Assembly: GCA_038380795.1 (NCBI GenBank)
Contig: CM076266.1
Span: 37,337,425 to 37,401,424, forward strand
DNA length: 64,000 nucleotides
Direction of reading: 5' to 3'
Source of the DNA: Pyrocephalus nanus
Taxonomy: Eukaryota > Chordata > Aves > Passeriformes > Tyrannidae
Both the position numbers and the translations under genes were made by a program. Below, in pieces: positions 1-12,558 of this stretch (positions within the stretch are counted from its first letter, which is position 1; each line of letters starts with the position of its first letter). The notes beneath the pieces were generated by a model. The model saw only the letters and a program-made list of their open reading frames with translations, did not search any database and was not told the origin of the DNA.

Positions 1-1910
1 ACAGAGCAGTTAATGATAAAGAATGTCCTGTGCTCAGAGAAAATTCCACTTGCAGGCAAGAGCTCCCTCTTTATCTGTTTACTTGTCTGTCTTTTCATTC
101 TCCCCCCACACCAACCCCAGCCTTAAATTTCCATGTTCAGCCATGCTCAAGAATAGGGCTGTTGTGATGAGAGTTATGGGATGTTTTAATTCTAATGGGA
201 GCCTTCTTCAAACTCGGGCCCTGGCCAGCACAGTTATGACTCCAGCTTAGCTGTCTAGTTCAGGAATTCTTGCAACACCCTCCCAGCAGAATGTTTCATC
301 CTTAGGGAAAGGGTGGTGGGGCACACCACAGATGTTTGGTGTAACAAAAACTTGACAAAAATCACTGCTGCTGCTGAAAGTTTCCAGTCTCAATGATCAG
401 AAAGCTCTGAATTTTGAGAGCCCAAACATCAGAGTGCACTGGAATTATCTCAAATGTGTATTGTAACATGGAACTGGGGGTACTACAGTTGAGATTGTGG
501 ATGAACAAATCACCGGTCCTACAAGCATTTTAGATGAGTTTGTCACATACAGCCTTTGGGATTGACTCTTGCCTATTTCAATCAGTGGCCAAAGCATCAG
601 CAAAGACTTGTGGAGGAAAGCAATACAGCCTGATTATTTTTTTCTCCGCTACTTGGCACTTAAAGAGGCTTGATTAAGAAACTATTCTGCAATAATGGTC
701 CTGCACTCAGGAAAGTCTCATTTTCATTCTGACATTATTTTCCATTTCTAACCCAAGAGCCTTACAGTCTCTGTGGAATTAAAGAGGCCAGATAATTTCA
801 GGGTTAAATAAGCTTTAATGACTATCACATGTATGGAACCTTAAACCTAGTATTAAAAATTATTTTTTTAAAGTGGCATCTCTTCCTTTCTTAATTTAAA
901 ATAACCATCCAGGTGGTTTCCTAAGGATTTCTTTGCAAATTGCTTCCAGTGAACCTTTTCAGTTACAGACCACTGCAAACCCATGTGGTGGTATTCAGCA
1001 TTCAGTTCAACTTGGGTGTCCTGTGTTTTTGTAGTGGGCAGAGGGACTGTCTGCACAAGTGCGTGCACAGGGAGGCTGTCTGACAAGGCTAAGTGTCACT
1101 AGCAAGGACATAAGAATGTAAAGGTCCAAATTGTCAGCTGACCTAAAGAAAGGCAGGATTAAGAGTGGATCGTTCAAGTTGCTCATAAGATAATGTTCCC
1201 AACTCACTTTGGTGCTTCAGAAAAAGACATTCTTTGTTTAAGGAGACTCAGATCAAAGTGCTCAGCATTGGGCTGTATCAGAGGTATGGCTGGTTTTCCT
1301 ATGAGCTCTCCAAACTGTAATGAAATAAAGTATCTGGAAATATCTTTTGTGAGAAGTGCCCCAGATTTCTTGAACATAAGCTCTCTAAGACACTGGATTG
1401 GACAAAGTCTAAATGAATGCTGGAACAAAGATCTCCTGCTCTCACGCACATGCTCAAACATGCTGCTATGTTAGAAACACCCTACTGAAAATATTTAAGG
1501 AAGAAGAACTGCCAGAATTTGAGTCCAACATTTCTGGAGAAAGAAATGTGCAATGGGCATGATGGCCAGTAGACTTCCCCCAAACATTTTGGCAATGAAT
1601 CTTAACCCAAATCTTCAAGAATGATCTCAAGATAAGAAACGCTGCCCTAATAACAGTTCTAAGCATGTTAAAGCCACTTGGGGTCATGGGTTTTTTTTGT
1701 GCTAGGAACACTCAGCTACTAGGAAATAGAATTGCCTACTTACTATATACTCACCAAATAACTGTGGACCAGTGGCAAGTGGATGACCTGGAAGTGAAGA
1801 GCTTTGTATCCAATTATATGTCACTGAATCATCCAGTCAGAGTAGCCACCTATTTTATTACAGCTGTAAACCACAAATACCTAAGACAAATAATGTAGCA
1901 ATTTATGCAG
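1..1910. other. Unique non-coding stretch, no gene seen
   Basis: I see no gene here. Open frames on both strands stay under 95 codons, overlap each other and match no family I know. The sequence is AT-rich with short A and T runs and no recognisable transposon. It could be intronic or intergenic; nothing in the sequence decides between them. Confidence 0.6.
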
Positions 1911-1980
1911 AATAATAAATAATGCTTTACATTTTGGTATAACCTTTAGCCCCGAAAGATTCCAAAGCATCTTGCAGACC
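1911..1980 (-). repeat. SINE/L2-type 3' tail relic (antisense)
   Basis: Read on the minus strand, this segment follows the 3' tail shared by many old vertebrate SINEs and L2-like LINEs: a GCTTTGGAATC-like block, a CTTTCGGGGCTAAAGG-like block, a degenerate TATA-AATG block, and an AT-rich TTATT-type end near 1911-1920. The tail is the part of such elements that the partner LINE reverse transcriptase recognises. No head or central domain is clear to the right, so this is probably a decayed 5'-truncated copy. The assignment rests on remembered consensus, and divergence is high. Confidence 0.5.
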
Positions 1981-4949
1981 AGCCATAAAAAGTCATGCAA
2001 TCAACCCTGACACAGGAGATCACAACCAGCCAGCAAACAGCACAGAAGTGCAAAGTTGACTAAGGACAGAAGTAAACAGCTGCAATTAGGTAAAAATCAT
2101 CCTGTAATCTTTAATGTTCATGCCTAATGAACAGGAGGTTCCCTTCCCCCATTGAGGTTCTAATTACTCTAATGTATAATTAGAATGTGCTGGTTAAAAT
2201 ATGAAGACACTGCTATTTTTAAAATCACTCGAAGAAGCTTTGCCATCCGTCTACCCTAAGTATTTTGACCCCAGATCTCAGATATCTTAATCTTTAGTGC
2301 AAAACCCTACAAGCTATATCTTGGACACAGTGAAAACTTTATCACATATAGCTAATCTCAAATCTTATAACAGGAAAAAGGATCTGGTTTAAATGCTCTT
2401 TCACCATTGTGCTTCTAGCAGACAGAAAAGTAAGCTAAAGTTGCAAAATCTGGATTAAAATACAAATCTTGTATGCTGTAATTAAATATGTGATGTGAAA
2501 TACATATGGTAAGCACTGAATAATAGAGTACAGCTCTAAAATAAATTTCAGCTATAAACCAAATTTTTTTCTTCTTCTAAACTGTCACAACCACACATTT
2601 TCGTTAGCCCTTTATTTGTTGGCTCTTTATTTTTCAGCATGAATAACTGATTAATAATTAATATTCTAATGAAACTTTTTTTTTTAATAGGTAAATATCT
2701 GGAACTTAGTTCTATCTGAGAAATGAGAGTGCTGGGACTCAGATCACCATCATTACAGCAGGACAGATTCACAGTGCTCTCTGATAAACACATACACAAG
2801 ATAGCTTGTTTTTAAAGACAGTAAACCAGCTGATAGTACTCATGAAAACGAGTACTCCATGAAAATGAACAGCTATAACTGGCCACTAGGAAATGGTTTC
2901 TGGACTCTTACTGGACAAACTGACTTAAATTTTGGAGTTCCATGAAATACAAGTAGCCAAGTAATTCTGTTGATCCTGGCTTATCCTCAGATACAGGGTT
3001 TACACCGTTCAATCACTATCAGGATGCTGAGAATTAATGATCCAAGTGGTACCATTTTTATCTCATCTTTATCCAAAAATCTGAATTTAATGTACACCCA
3101 GCATCTTGACACTTAAACTCCAGTCTCTTGCAGTACAAATTAAAATTTTTTAATGTTTCTTAAAAACCAAAGAAGTCTGCAGTACAGAGACTGAAATGCA
3201 GCCACAACTAAGGGCCAGCCTGCAATTAATTCCCTATTTGCAGTGACTCCTATGAAAACATAATGTAATGTAAAGTTCCTGATATAACAAGTCAGCCATA
3301 AGAGTTAAAACTCTGCCGTTGGTAACATAAAGCTATCACATGAGTAGATATTTCAAACATTTTAAAAGGGAATAACTATTGTATTTTTCTTTTTTTTTTC
3401 ACTTGTAATATGAGTTAAACAGGAAATCCCCCCTTTCAGTTTCCTTTATAGTGACTTCTTCAGCCACAAATTCATTATCTGATAGATCTTTTCTGAAATC
3501 AAGTGAGGTCCATCTGTGCTCACTTATGTTTTTAGGATTTACATACTGTTTAGTCTTCCAATGCTTCTCTTTAGGAAAAGTATGGCTATTTGTTAACTCT
3601 AAACATACTAAAACCAAACAGATCTCCCACAGACACTCAGACAAATGCTTTCAGGACTCTGAAAAGAAAGCATCTGTATTTTGCTGGCATTAGAGTCAGA
3701 ATTAAACCACTAGTTTTACTGTAATAATAAATGAAAGAGAAATATTTTCTAACTTCACTTTCACATTCTGTGGTGCAGGATGATGCTTTACTTTCAACTC
3801 CAGTTGCCATGAATCAAAACATAGAGCTTTTCCATTCTTGAGTAAAAAACCCCAAACAAACTCCATAATAATAAAAATATCTCTACAAAACATGCATGTA
3901 CACTGAAATACATAGAGAGTAAGTACACATTCCACACAAACTGTTTTTACTAGATTTACAGAATCTTCTGCTTGGACAGCCTCTAACACCAGCTTGTTCC
4001 TGCTGCTGTACAAACTCAAATGATTATGCTTTTCCTTAGTGACTGCAGCCCATGTAAATGAGGTACTTTTGTAAATTCTGTATTGGAAAAAGTGCACACT
4101 GTTGAAAAATAATCTTAAATAAAAACAACAAACAAACTAGACATGGAAGTTGTTTAAATTGAAAAAAAAATATTTATTGTGGAAACTGGATAAACCAATT
4201 AAAACAATGATGACTAACTCATCTGAGAACCTTCAGAATTCACTCACAACCCAAGATGTAACACAAGTGAACACTTCTGTGATTATAACTTCACAGTTTT
4301 GATACAAGAGAAGCAGCACTTTGATCAATTTCTCCTCTTAGCTGGGATCTGTCCCAGGAGTTTTTAACCTTCCAAACCCTGAGCTTTTACTGTTTTTCCC
4401 ATCTGCCCAAAACTTTCCCATCCTTTCCTCCTTCCAAGTAGCATGAATTTAATTTCTTAGGATTTAGACATTTTCCACTTTCTTTACCCCTTATGTTCAA
4501 GCTTTTGTGTGTTAATTATTCTGCATGGAGATGCCAATCTGAATTTAGCTTGAAAACACTTCGGGGCTTATATATTCTTGTAATTGCTTCATAACCGGAA
4601 CATATGCCTCACCACCCTGCACGTCAATAGTTGCAACATCATTTTCTCTGGCTTTTACCAGTGTAATTGCACCTCTTTCATATCTGTCCAGACTCCTGCT
4701 GCAAAGACCTTTTTCCCAACACTTTGTGTTCAACATGCCAACTCTCTCTGTGTATCCCTTAATCAGCGAAGTTTTCCTCCTGAAGTTCCTTTGTTTCAAG
4801 ACCCTTGATAACCAACCTCACCCCATCTTCCCTGGCATGTTTTCATCAGTATTAAAAGTTAGCTCCAGATCAATTCAACATGCCAGTCTAATACCTCCTA
4901 GCGCCTCTGGAAAGCCATTGTCCTGATGCAGTGTTATTTAAGAGTACTG
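1981..4949. other. Unique non-coding stretch
   Basis: No gene is supported. The longest open frame is 131 codons on the minus strand (3702-4097), with no recognisable motif. An 84-codon minus frame at 4545-4799 has a short motif that vaguely recalls transferrins and is treated as a finding, not a gene. No simple repeat or complete transposon is visible. Confidence 0.55.
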
Positions 4950-5415
4950 GTTCCTAGGAAGTCAGCAGATCACCATAGGAGCTTGCTGCCACTCCATGAC
5001 CACTTACCTCAATCCATGAGCCCTCCTCCTACATAGACATTTCCAGATTATGAGCTCCTAGCTTCTTCTGCTTCTAGAGATTTTTATTAGTCCCTTCAGG
5101 CACAGCCTTGCATTTTTTAATACTGAATTTCATTCCATTGCCATTACTTCGGTACTCAAAGCTCACTGAGGGTTTTTGGTTGGTTTTTCTTTTTTGTTTT
5201 CTTTTGCATGATATCCAGGTCATTCTCCGTACTGCCAGTGTCTCCAAACCCTGCATCACCAGCAGTACTTGTTATACGTGCATTGCCATCATTAATGAAA
5301 ACACTAATCAAAATCAGAACTATACTGAACATTGTGTAGCCCCGCAAGCAGCCTCCTCCAACTTGGCACTTTCCCTTTCAACACCACCCAGTTCTCTCCC
5401 CTCCAGCAAACTTCA
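4950..5415 (-). repeat. Decayed CR1-like LINE reverse-transcriptase fragment
   Basis: On the minus strand, broken reading frames keep the order of CR1-type reverse-transcriptase motifs. First comes a KLEEAACGATQCSV-like stretch, where CR1 has a SGVPQGSVLGP-type block. Next are FINDG at about 5289-5303 and an AGDAGFGDT stretch where the catalytic FADDTKLGG-type box would sit. Last are NGNGMKFSIKKCKA (5107-5148) and KLGAHNLEM. Frame shifts and stops break it, and the catalytic aspartate pair is not preserved. A CR1 enzyme would nick DNA and reverse-transcribe its own RNA, but this copy cannot be active. Neither the 5' end nor the 3' end is present. Exact boundaries are uncertain by about 50 bases. 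Confidence 0.65.
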
Positions 5416-8400
5416 TTTCTAAGCATGTTGAATGAAACGTAGCTGTCCTATTCCCTAGGACAGACTCCTCCACATTAGCTGTAGTTGTCGAGCAGTCTGC
5501 AGCTGTCAGCAGCTTTTACTGAGTGGGAATTTGTCAGAGGGAATAACAGGGCATGACAAAGTTTACCCTTATTTACTGATTCACTCTGAGCCCTGCCTGA
5601 AATTTCTCTTGGCTGACAGAGTGGAATAAGCAACTTTTTGGAAAGTTTTAAAGAGGAAAAGTGTTTTAACTACAATGGAGATAAGTAGTATTAATACTAC
5701 TAGAATATTTGAGCAACATTTCAAATGTCTGCTGACTCTCAGCACTTTTACGAGAGGAATTTTACATCTATGCTCCACAGCCTTAAGAAGCCCCCTGTGT
5801 CACTGTATGCCATTTTGCTCCAGTTATGCTTGTTATTAGGCAGCATCATTATGTACAATTTTCAATGTTCCTAAAAGGGATTTCAAGAATGTCACAGGAA
5901 AAAATGAATGGTTTGTTTACTTGATTAATGCTGTGATCTGTGATTACAAATCTGTCTACTGTTGCTTTCACAGGAAATTATTTCAAGAACTTCACTTCTG
6001 GGTGTTGCTTAACATCTAGTACTGACTCCACTATAAACTCATACACATGATTTATCTGGTGGCCAGCATGTGTGGGAGGAAAGATCTAGGAGTCTGACAA
6101 AAGTCCTCACTCCCTCTAACTTTCAGGCCATCAGATGTAGAAATCTAGGCCATTACACTCTCAAGCCTGTTTATAAATCCTCAGCCAATGCAAACAATTA
6201 ATATTCAGTTAAGTGAGTGCAAAATGAAAGTGATTAGGCACATCTTTAAAAAAAAAAATTATATGCACATATTTTACTAGCTTTAAATGTTAAACCAGCT
6301 GATTACATCATACCAGCACAGTAAAAATTACTCCAAGGTAACCTAGGAAACTGTTTTTACTAAATAACAACTGAGTCCCTTCACCTAATCTCAATTCACA
6401 CAGAAAGCAAGTTTAGCTGAATCTCCCTTCACAGCAATCTCATGCCATTTGTTCAGACTAGCTGGGATGCTCTTGCCATGAGTTCGTGGGGCAAAGCTCT
6501 CTGGAGACTGTAGTAAGGCTTTCTCAGATGAGGGGCCCTTGTCTGTTGGATGTGCTATTCTTGGTGGCTTGCCAGCAGACCCAAATTTGGCAAGGTTCAG
6601 AGCACAAGCTACAGTCTGTTTGTTTGATTAGCATGAATGTTATTATTTTTATTCGTCAGTTAATATGTTTTCACGTTCCTCTGTTTTTATTTCACTTTGA
6701 TTGCGCAAGTTGGCTATTTTGTGTCTTCAGCCTAAAGAAACATAAAGATGGGCAGCCCTCACAATCATCACCTGACTTGTACCCAGGACAGCTCATTATA
6801 TTCTTGGTCCTCTATATTTTGGCAGTCAAGTAATAAAATCTCTTTTCAGTTGCATCTCATTCCTTAGTTGGTCGGCATTTCGGCAGTGTTCAAACAAAGT
6901 ACTGTTAAAAGTAATGGAAGCTGCAGGTACCCGAAAGCAGCTTCCGGGATTTATCAGCTGGGAGCCAATTTGGCAAACACAAAGCAAAACCATAATTAAT
7001 TCTAGGTTGTGACTGGTGGGATTTCACCTGCCTCACTGCTGTGCTCGTAATACACGTATACATCACAAATGCACATCTAGATATTATCATACTGAAAGTA
7101 TTATGCATATATAATAAATGTGACTATGTAAAAAGATAAAGCAGACTTAAAAGAGTATTGCAGGATGAATGACATGAAAACTTATGTTGACAGTTGTATC
7201 ATCATTTTCATGCTAGCTCCCTTTTTCAGATACTTTTAAAAACTTGCAAAACCTTCCCTTTTTAGGCTGAAATACTGCAGGCCAGATAATGAATATTTTA
7301 AAAAATATTTCCTTAAACTATTTTGTCTGTCGTTTATAAGGACAGCAAAAAGTGTAAAAAGTTGTACAGTCAGAAACCCTGGGAACTAAGTTGAACTTTG
7401 CCAAGAAAACAGTGCACTAAAAAAATGCTTCAGAGAGCATTGATAAAAATTAGATTTTATTTGGTAAAGCCCTTCAAAATTTTGTTTTGTTTAGGCCAGT
7501 CATGTTTTCGCTAAGCTTTAAATCATATACCTAAGCAAAACAACTCTCTTTTTCATTTCAGCTAACCTGGCTTCTATAAAAAATTTATAGAAAGAAAATG
7601 GTCTGTAAAGTGCAGAGTGCTAGTGAATTTAGAAGCAAGCATAGATGAGAGACAGACTGATATACTGTCTGGAACACAGATCAGCTCCTTCACAAGAAAT
7701 ATTTTATACAAGAACTTTCTGTTTTGTCTTCTCCACACATATATTTGATCTAATCTGTTGGCTCTCCTGGTCTACAATACCAATTTTATTCTTCCTGTTC
7801 TCACTTATTCAGCCTACTCTAAGCTAAATTTGTGACCTCCCTAGTCCTTCTGCTCCCTTCCACCACATCACTTCCCTTGCAATAAGGCTCCTTGAAGTCT
7901 CATTCTTTTTCTTGAGCAAAACCTCCCGACTCAGTTCACCAAGCTACTGCTCTGCTTTTTTCAAATCCCACCCAACTCACAATTCATATTGCCTATCTGA
8001 ATTGAGCTAATAAGCAGCAAAAACAGCACAAGAAAACATCTGAGTGAACTTCTCTGCTTAAACATATTTCCATTTCCATAATCAAGAGCTAATCTTTCTT
8101 TCCTGCACATGAATATGATCAGGCGCAGTAGTCTTGCCTCTCACTCAGTAGTCTTGCAAACCAAATTATCTCATTTGGAAGCAGTCAGGTCCACTGTACC
8201 TTTACAAACTGCTTTAAAAAAAAAACCCTTATTTTCAGTATGCAACACTGTAGGCAGCAGGCAGAAAATGGACTGAAGGGTCATAGAATGGATGTAAATG
8301 GAATAAAATAATATGGATCCCATTTTTATCAGAATAGTTTCAATGACTGAGGAAATTCATACATTTTACAGTCTAAACTGTTGCTAAAAATGTTTTTCAA

Positions 8401-9310
8401 ACATTTACCACAAGGTGCCAGCAGTTCTTTAATGCTTTTTTATTTTCAATTCCTGCTATATACAGTCAAAGCAGGAGTACAACATGCCAAAGACTTCAGA
8501 CAGGGAGGTCTCAGGGGGTGGTAATGCCAGAATCAGAGGCTGTTCATAGAAAACAAGACATACACTAGCACTATAGTACAGATTACTAAACCTGGCCTTC
8601 ATATTTTCTTTTCCTTTAAAGATACTAGTATATGTACCAGGTTTAGTAACCTGTACAGAGGTGCAAAGCATGCTAGTTTGTCGCTGTTTGGGGTTTATCT
8701 GTACTTTTAAAACCAGACTAACTGTAATAGTCGAGCCTATGGTGAGGATACTCAGCTACCAATGTTTATTTTACTTAGCTCTTATCCCCTTCAAAAGTCA
8801 GAGAGAGGGAGCAAATATCTCATACAATATAGCAGCATCCACTCTCTTCAGAGTATAACGCCTCTTAATACTGGCAGACTTGTACAGTAGTACTGTAAGC
8901 TACCTACTGGAAGAGGGGGGTGTCTTACCTAGAACAAGAAAATTAGGTGTGTTAATGCAAAGCCACCTTCCATTTGTGAATTTATTAGTAATAAAATATC
9001 AATAAGGACTTGCTGCAGTCAAGAGGAATCATATTCCAAATAATGTTAGTGGTACAGTGTTTATCCTAGTAGTCACTTCTATTAGATTTAAACAACCATC
9101 TTGCTGAAGATTTACCAATATTTGAGCATCAAAGCCAGACTTTCAACAGTGAAATCAGAACAGTTCAGAACTGAAACAGTTAATTCTCTTAAGAAAGGCT
9201 GCCTTCCCACTCTGTTTTATTACATTTTCAATGATACAGCTATACGTGAATAGCTATTATAAAAATTACCTGAAAGTATACATACATGTTATATACACTC
9301 CATTAAGTCT
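5416..9310. other. Unique non-coding stretch
   Basis: No gene, RNA gene or clear repeat is visible. The longest open frame is 115 codons (6486-6833, plus strand), hydrophobic in places but without a recognised family, and it is probably chance. A 12-base motif, CAGTAGTCTTGC, occurs twice close together near 8114-8158. Everything else looks like single-copy AT-rich DNA. Confidence 0.55.
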
Positions 9311-9371
9311 TAATATTTAATACATATGCGGCTCTTTCCACTCAAAAAGGCTCACAAAGCAATTTACAAAC
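9311..9371 (-). repeat. Second SINE/L2-type tail relic (antisense)
   Basis: Read on the plus strand, this segment runs through a TACATATGCGGCTCTTTCC block, a CAAAAAGGCTCACAAAGC block and an AATTTACAAAC block. These parallel the antisense form of the common vertebrate SINE/L2 tail (ATATAGCGCCTTTCA, then CAAAGCACTTTACAAAC). The orientation is opposite to the 5S-headed element about 100 bases downstream, so the two are probably separate insertions. Divergence is high and the boundaries are approximate. Confidence 0.4.
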
Positions 9372-9467
9372 AATATATGCAGAACTAACTTGAGACATAT
9401 AATGCAATATGGTCTCCCTTCATAGAGATACATGACTAAACATCCCCAATGAGTAATATGGCTAGCA

Positions 9468-9720
9468 GCCATAACAGCCTCAGGCTGTGATCTGCTCTGC
9501 TCTCATAAGCTAAACAGGGTTGGTCCTGGCCAAATGCATTTGGGAGCCCTCCAAGGAAATCCCAGGGTGCTTCAGGAAGCAGAGCTGGTGATTCAGTAGG
9601 TGGCACACTTCCCCTGGAGTCAGCTCTGAACCAACCACTCCAAAGGAAACCTTGGTAGGTGCAACACAATTTACCAAATGGGATTTCAGGCTGGATTCCT
9701 CAGCTGAGACCGGTCATTTG
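9468..9720 (+). repeat. 5S rRNA-derived SINE relic (AmnSINE/5S-Deu type)
   Basis: The first 109 bases (9468-9576) follow vertebrate 5S rRNA along its length. Visible anchors are GCCATAACAGCCT, AAGCTAAACAGGGTTGGTCC, TTTGGGAG, and a CCCAGGGTGCTTCAGG end matching the 5S ACCGGGTGCTGTAGG. The box A and internal-element region of the 5S promoter is therefore recognisable but mutated. After it come blocks like those of 5S-headed amniote SINEs: GGTGATTCAGTAGGTGGCAC, AGTCAGCTCTGAACCA, and an AAATGGGATTTCAGGCTG block where the Deu domain has GATGAGACGTTAAACCGAGG. It is not a functional 5S gene, because it has indels and no terminator at the expected place. Members of this SINE class are very old, and some mammalian copies are known enhancers. 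Confidence 0.7.
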
Positions 9721-9990
9721 TCACACTATCATGATTTATTAGTGATGCTATGGATTCTGCAATTAAAAACAAAGGCGTCGTTGCTGCTGAGAAATCCTCT
9801 CTGCTGAGTTCCTTTAGTTTAGGAGAAGCTGAAAGAATTTATTTCTAGCTTTTTCAGTTGCAAACATTCTGTTTCAAATGGGAACTATCTGTAAGTGTTG
9901 GTGGGTTTCATGGTCCTCATCAAGAGCAAGTGAATTTTATTTCCTACCCACATTTTAAAACATAGGTTTATGAATCCTTTCCTTTGCTTC

Positions 9991-10520
9991 AGTATGTCAC
10001 ATCTGAAGTACCACATCCAATTTTAGGGATTGTTCCTAGCTAAAGGGGGGGTCAGGCAGAGGAGAAGTCTTTGGACAGCTAGAGAAAGTCTAGAAGAGGA
10101 CTAAGGACAGACTGAGCAAGCTGGTTAGTCTACAGAAGACAAGACAGAGGATGGATGTAATGAATTTTCAAATACACAGGAGGCTGCTAATGACAGGAAA
10201 AAAACAAATAATATCTTTCTCTGTATCTATATTAAGTAGAACCAAGAATAAAAGAAACTTTTCCTCTTGCATCAGGGTGGGTTTGGGTTAGCCTGAAAGA
10301 AAGCCTTGTCTCAAAGTACAGTTAACAGTTTGAGACTCAAAGTACGGAGTACAGTTAAACACAGCAATAGGATGTGCGCTCTGCATTTCTGGAGGTTGTC
10401 CAAAACACATTAGAGATATTTCTGTCAGAAATGATGTAGATGTTACTTAATCCTACTTTGGGCAGAGCATTGGATGAACACTTGAAGTCTCCTCCAGCCA
10501 TATAGCTCAATGATTCCATA
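9991..10520 (+). repeat. Old CR1 LINE 3' region
   Basis: This segment follows the last part of a CR1 element in order. ATCTGAAGTACCACATCCA matches the 'tactgtgtccag' region, and AGTCTAGAAGAGGAC matches the 'gtccagaagagg' region. Then come a GGTTAGTCTACAGAAGA block, a GTTGTCC block, and a 3' end at about 10465-10520 resembling the CR1 tail (GGCAGAGCATTGGATGAAC, CCTCCAGCC, AATGATTCCATA). The reading frame is destroyed by indels, so it is an old insertion. A short internal duplication lies at 10310-10359. No target-site duplication can be seen. Confidence 0.65.
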
Positions 10521-12558
10521 ATTTGTATGAAAGCAAAAGATTTATAGCTTTGGCATTACAGATTTCTTCCTATTAATATTAACTTTAAAATAATAATTCC
10601 ACTTCACCAAAAAAAAAGAGCCTAAAACACACCACAGTTTCAGGGGGATGACAGCAAAAATTACCCATTCTTAAGATTTTTTAATAAAATGGGTCATGTG
10701 ATCTTGTTCTTTTGGGATATTTTGCTTTTTTTTACATAGGCACAACCTGAGTTTCTCATTTTTCTTTCCTCAAAAAGTTACAGAGAAGAGCTGAGTTTCA
10801 TATCTAAGTCAATGAACAATGGAGAATCTACTAATGTTTGGGGAAGTGTCAGATCATTTTTTATTTAAAGAAGAAAAGGAGAAAGGTAGGGAAAATGAGA
10901 AGAAGGAAGACATTCCTTGAAACTTAAGTATGATCTTAAGAAACACACCAACTTTTCCTGGAGGTTTCATCATCAATTGGGTCCATGTTAAGATACTGAG
11001 TTCAGGGTAGTGTGGATCTCCTCGCTGAAGATACAAAGCGCTGCTTAAGTCCAGCTTAAAGTTCCTTGAAACTGCCCTTTTTTTCTCTTTTGATACTTTT
11101 TTTTTCTTCTTTTGAACAAAGACAAGAAAGTAAAAAGCTACTTGGTAACTTGAATGATATGGAGAAAAGAGTTTTTGACAAGTTATTTTGTAGGGAAGGC
11201 CATGTGGGTAGGTCGTCACATAGGAGGGAGATGAAGAGGCAGCATATAAATATAATAAGAAAGTTTTAACACGGTCTGAGCAGTATGGCCATGTGGCCCT
11301 GAGAAAAAAACATGATCTTGGGTCAGAGTGCAGTGGCCTGGGGCTGCAGAGGGGAAGACATCCTTGGTCCTTTGATTGCTCCCCATGCTCATGAGAAAAG
11401 GACCTAATTTCCTTCAATAAATATGCACACCTCAAAATATTCCTGATCCCTTCAACAAGTCCTTTTCTAGTTCAGAACTACAATATAGCCCCTCTGGTTT
11501 TACTTGACAACCCATGTTAAAGAAGAAAAAAAACCACTGATCATCAGTAAATTAGTTTTTTAATTAACCTTAAAATGAGTTTTTACTACGATTTAGGAAC
11601 AGAGATAACGCAGATAGGACAGCATGTATGTGTTAATTCCCTTTGTTAGTTTGTGGCACATAATCAGTTTTGTTAGAAAAATAGCCTCACAAGAGGAGGT
11701 ATAGTTTATTTTTCAGTGAATGGCTCTTAACTGAGATTTACAGTTTAGACAGATTACAAGCTTTACTTTCTCCACAGAATGAAACAAAGAATGGAGCCCT
11801 TCTAAACAAAATATTCAAACAATTCAAAAGTCTAAAGAAAGGAAAGTCTCTCTTCTTGGCTAGACAGTTTTGATACCTTAATGACTGTAACATTTTAACA
11901 GCTGTGGGAAAACTGACATTAAAAAAATACTCAGCCCAGAAACATGGTCTGTGTACTACATCTTTGAGCTCTTATATTTTATTAGCAATTTGGATTCATT
12001 ACTGTTTTAAGGAGGAAGGAAGGGAGGTAGATGTTCCTGAGAGCTGTTTCTCTAAATGTATTAACAAGAGATTTCCAAGCACGATTTAATATAACACAGC
12101 TCAATCCTCAAAAACCGGCTAACGGGTGAGATGTCACCATTTATCCCTTCATTGAAATTCATGCTCTAACACAAGAGGTCAAAGCAGGTATTTGAGTGAT
12201 CTTCCTTATGAAAATGAGGTAACCTTCTTTCATCCCAAAGCCTGCTCTGATTTTTCTCCCCCCTCCCTTCCAGCTCGATGCTAGGCAGCAGCTCATGGGT
12301 ACTCCACTGTCACCTTCCTTTTGAATTATAATGCTCTGAAAGAGCACTGTAGTATTTAATAGCCTGAGATCACAAGCTCTCCTGACACAATACTTAACCA
12401 GGTTCTGCCTTTCTTTCTGTGTGCTCATTATTTGCACATGGTCTATGACATCCAGGGAGAATATGTTATCACACAAGTCCTCTCTTCTCTTGCTGTTGGC
12501 TCTTCCACTGTATTTATCTCCCTTACCTGACAGGTTCTCTACTATGCTGTCAATTCTG
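10521..12558. other. Non-coding stretch with a long unrecognised open frame
   Basis: I do not support a gene here. The minus strand holds the longest open frame of the window, 193 codons (10854-11435), and a 181-codon frame (12159-12704) starts just beyond. The first is rich in Lys and Ser/Phe runs because the plus strand is purine-rich and so low in minus-strand stops. The second owes about 35 codons to the TTTGG-type simple tract. Neither shows a known domain or signal peptide. Confidence 0.5.

Noticed and set aside
8270..8320. CR1 end suggested by GTCATAGAATGGATG
   Set aside because: Only the first dozen bases agree; the following sequence diverges at once.
9468..9576. Functional 5S rRNA gene
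   Set aside because: The match has indels and many substitutions, there is no T-run terminator at the end, and SINE-like sequence continues directly downstream.
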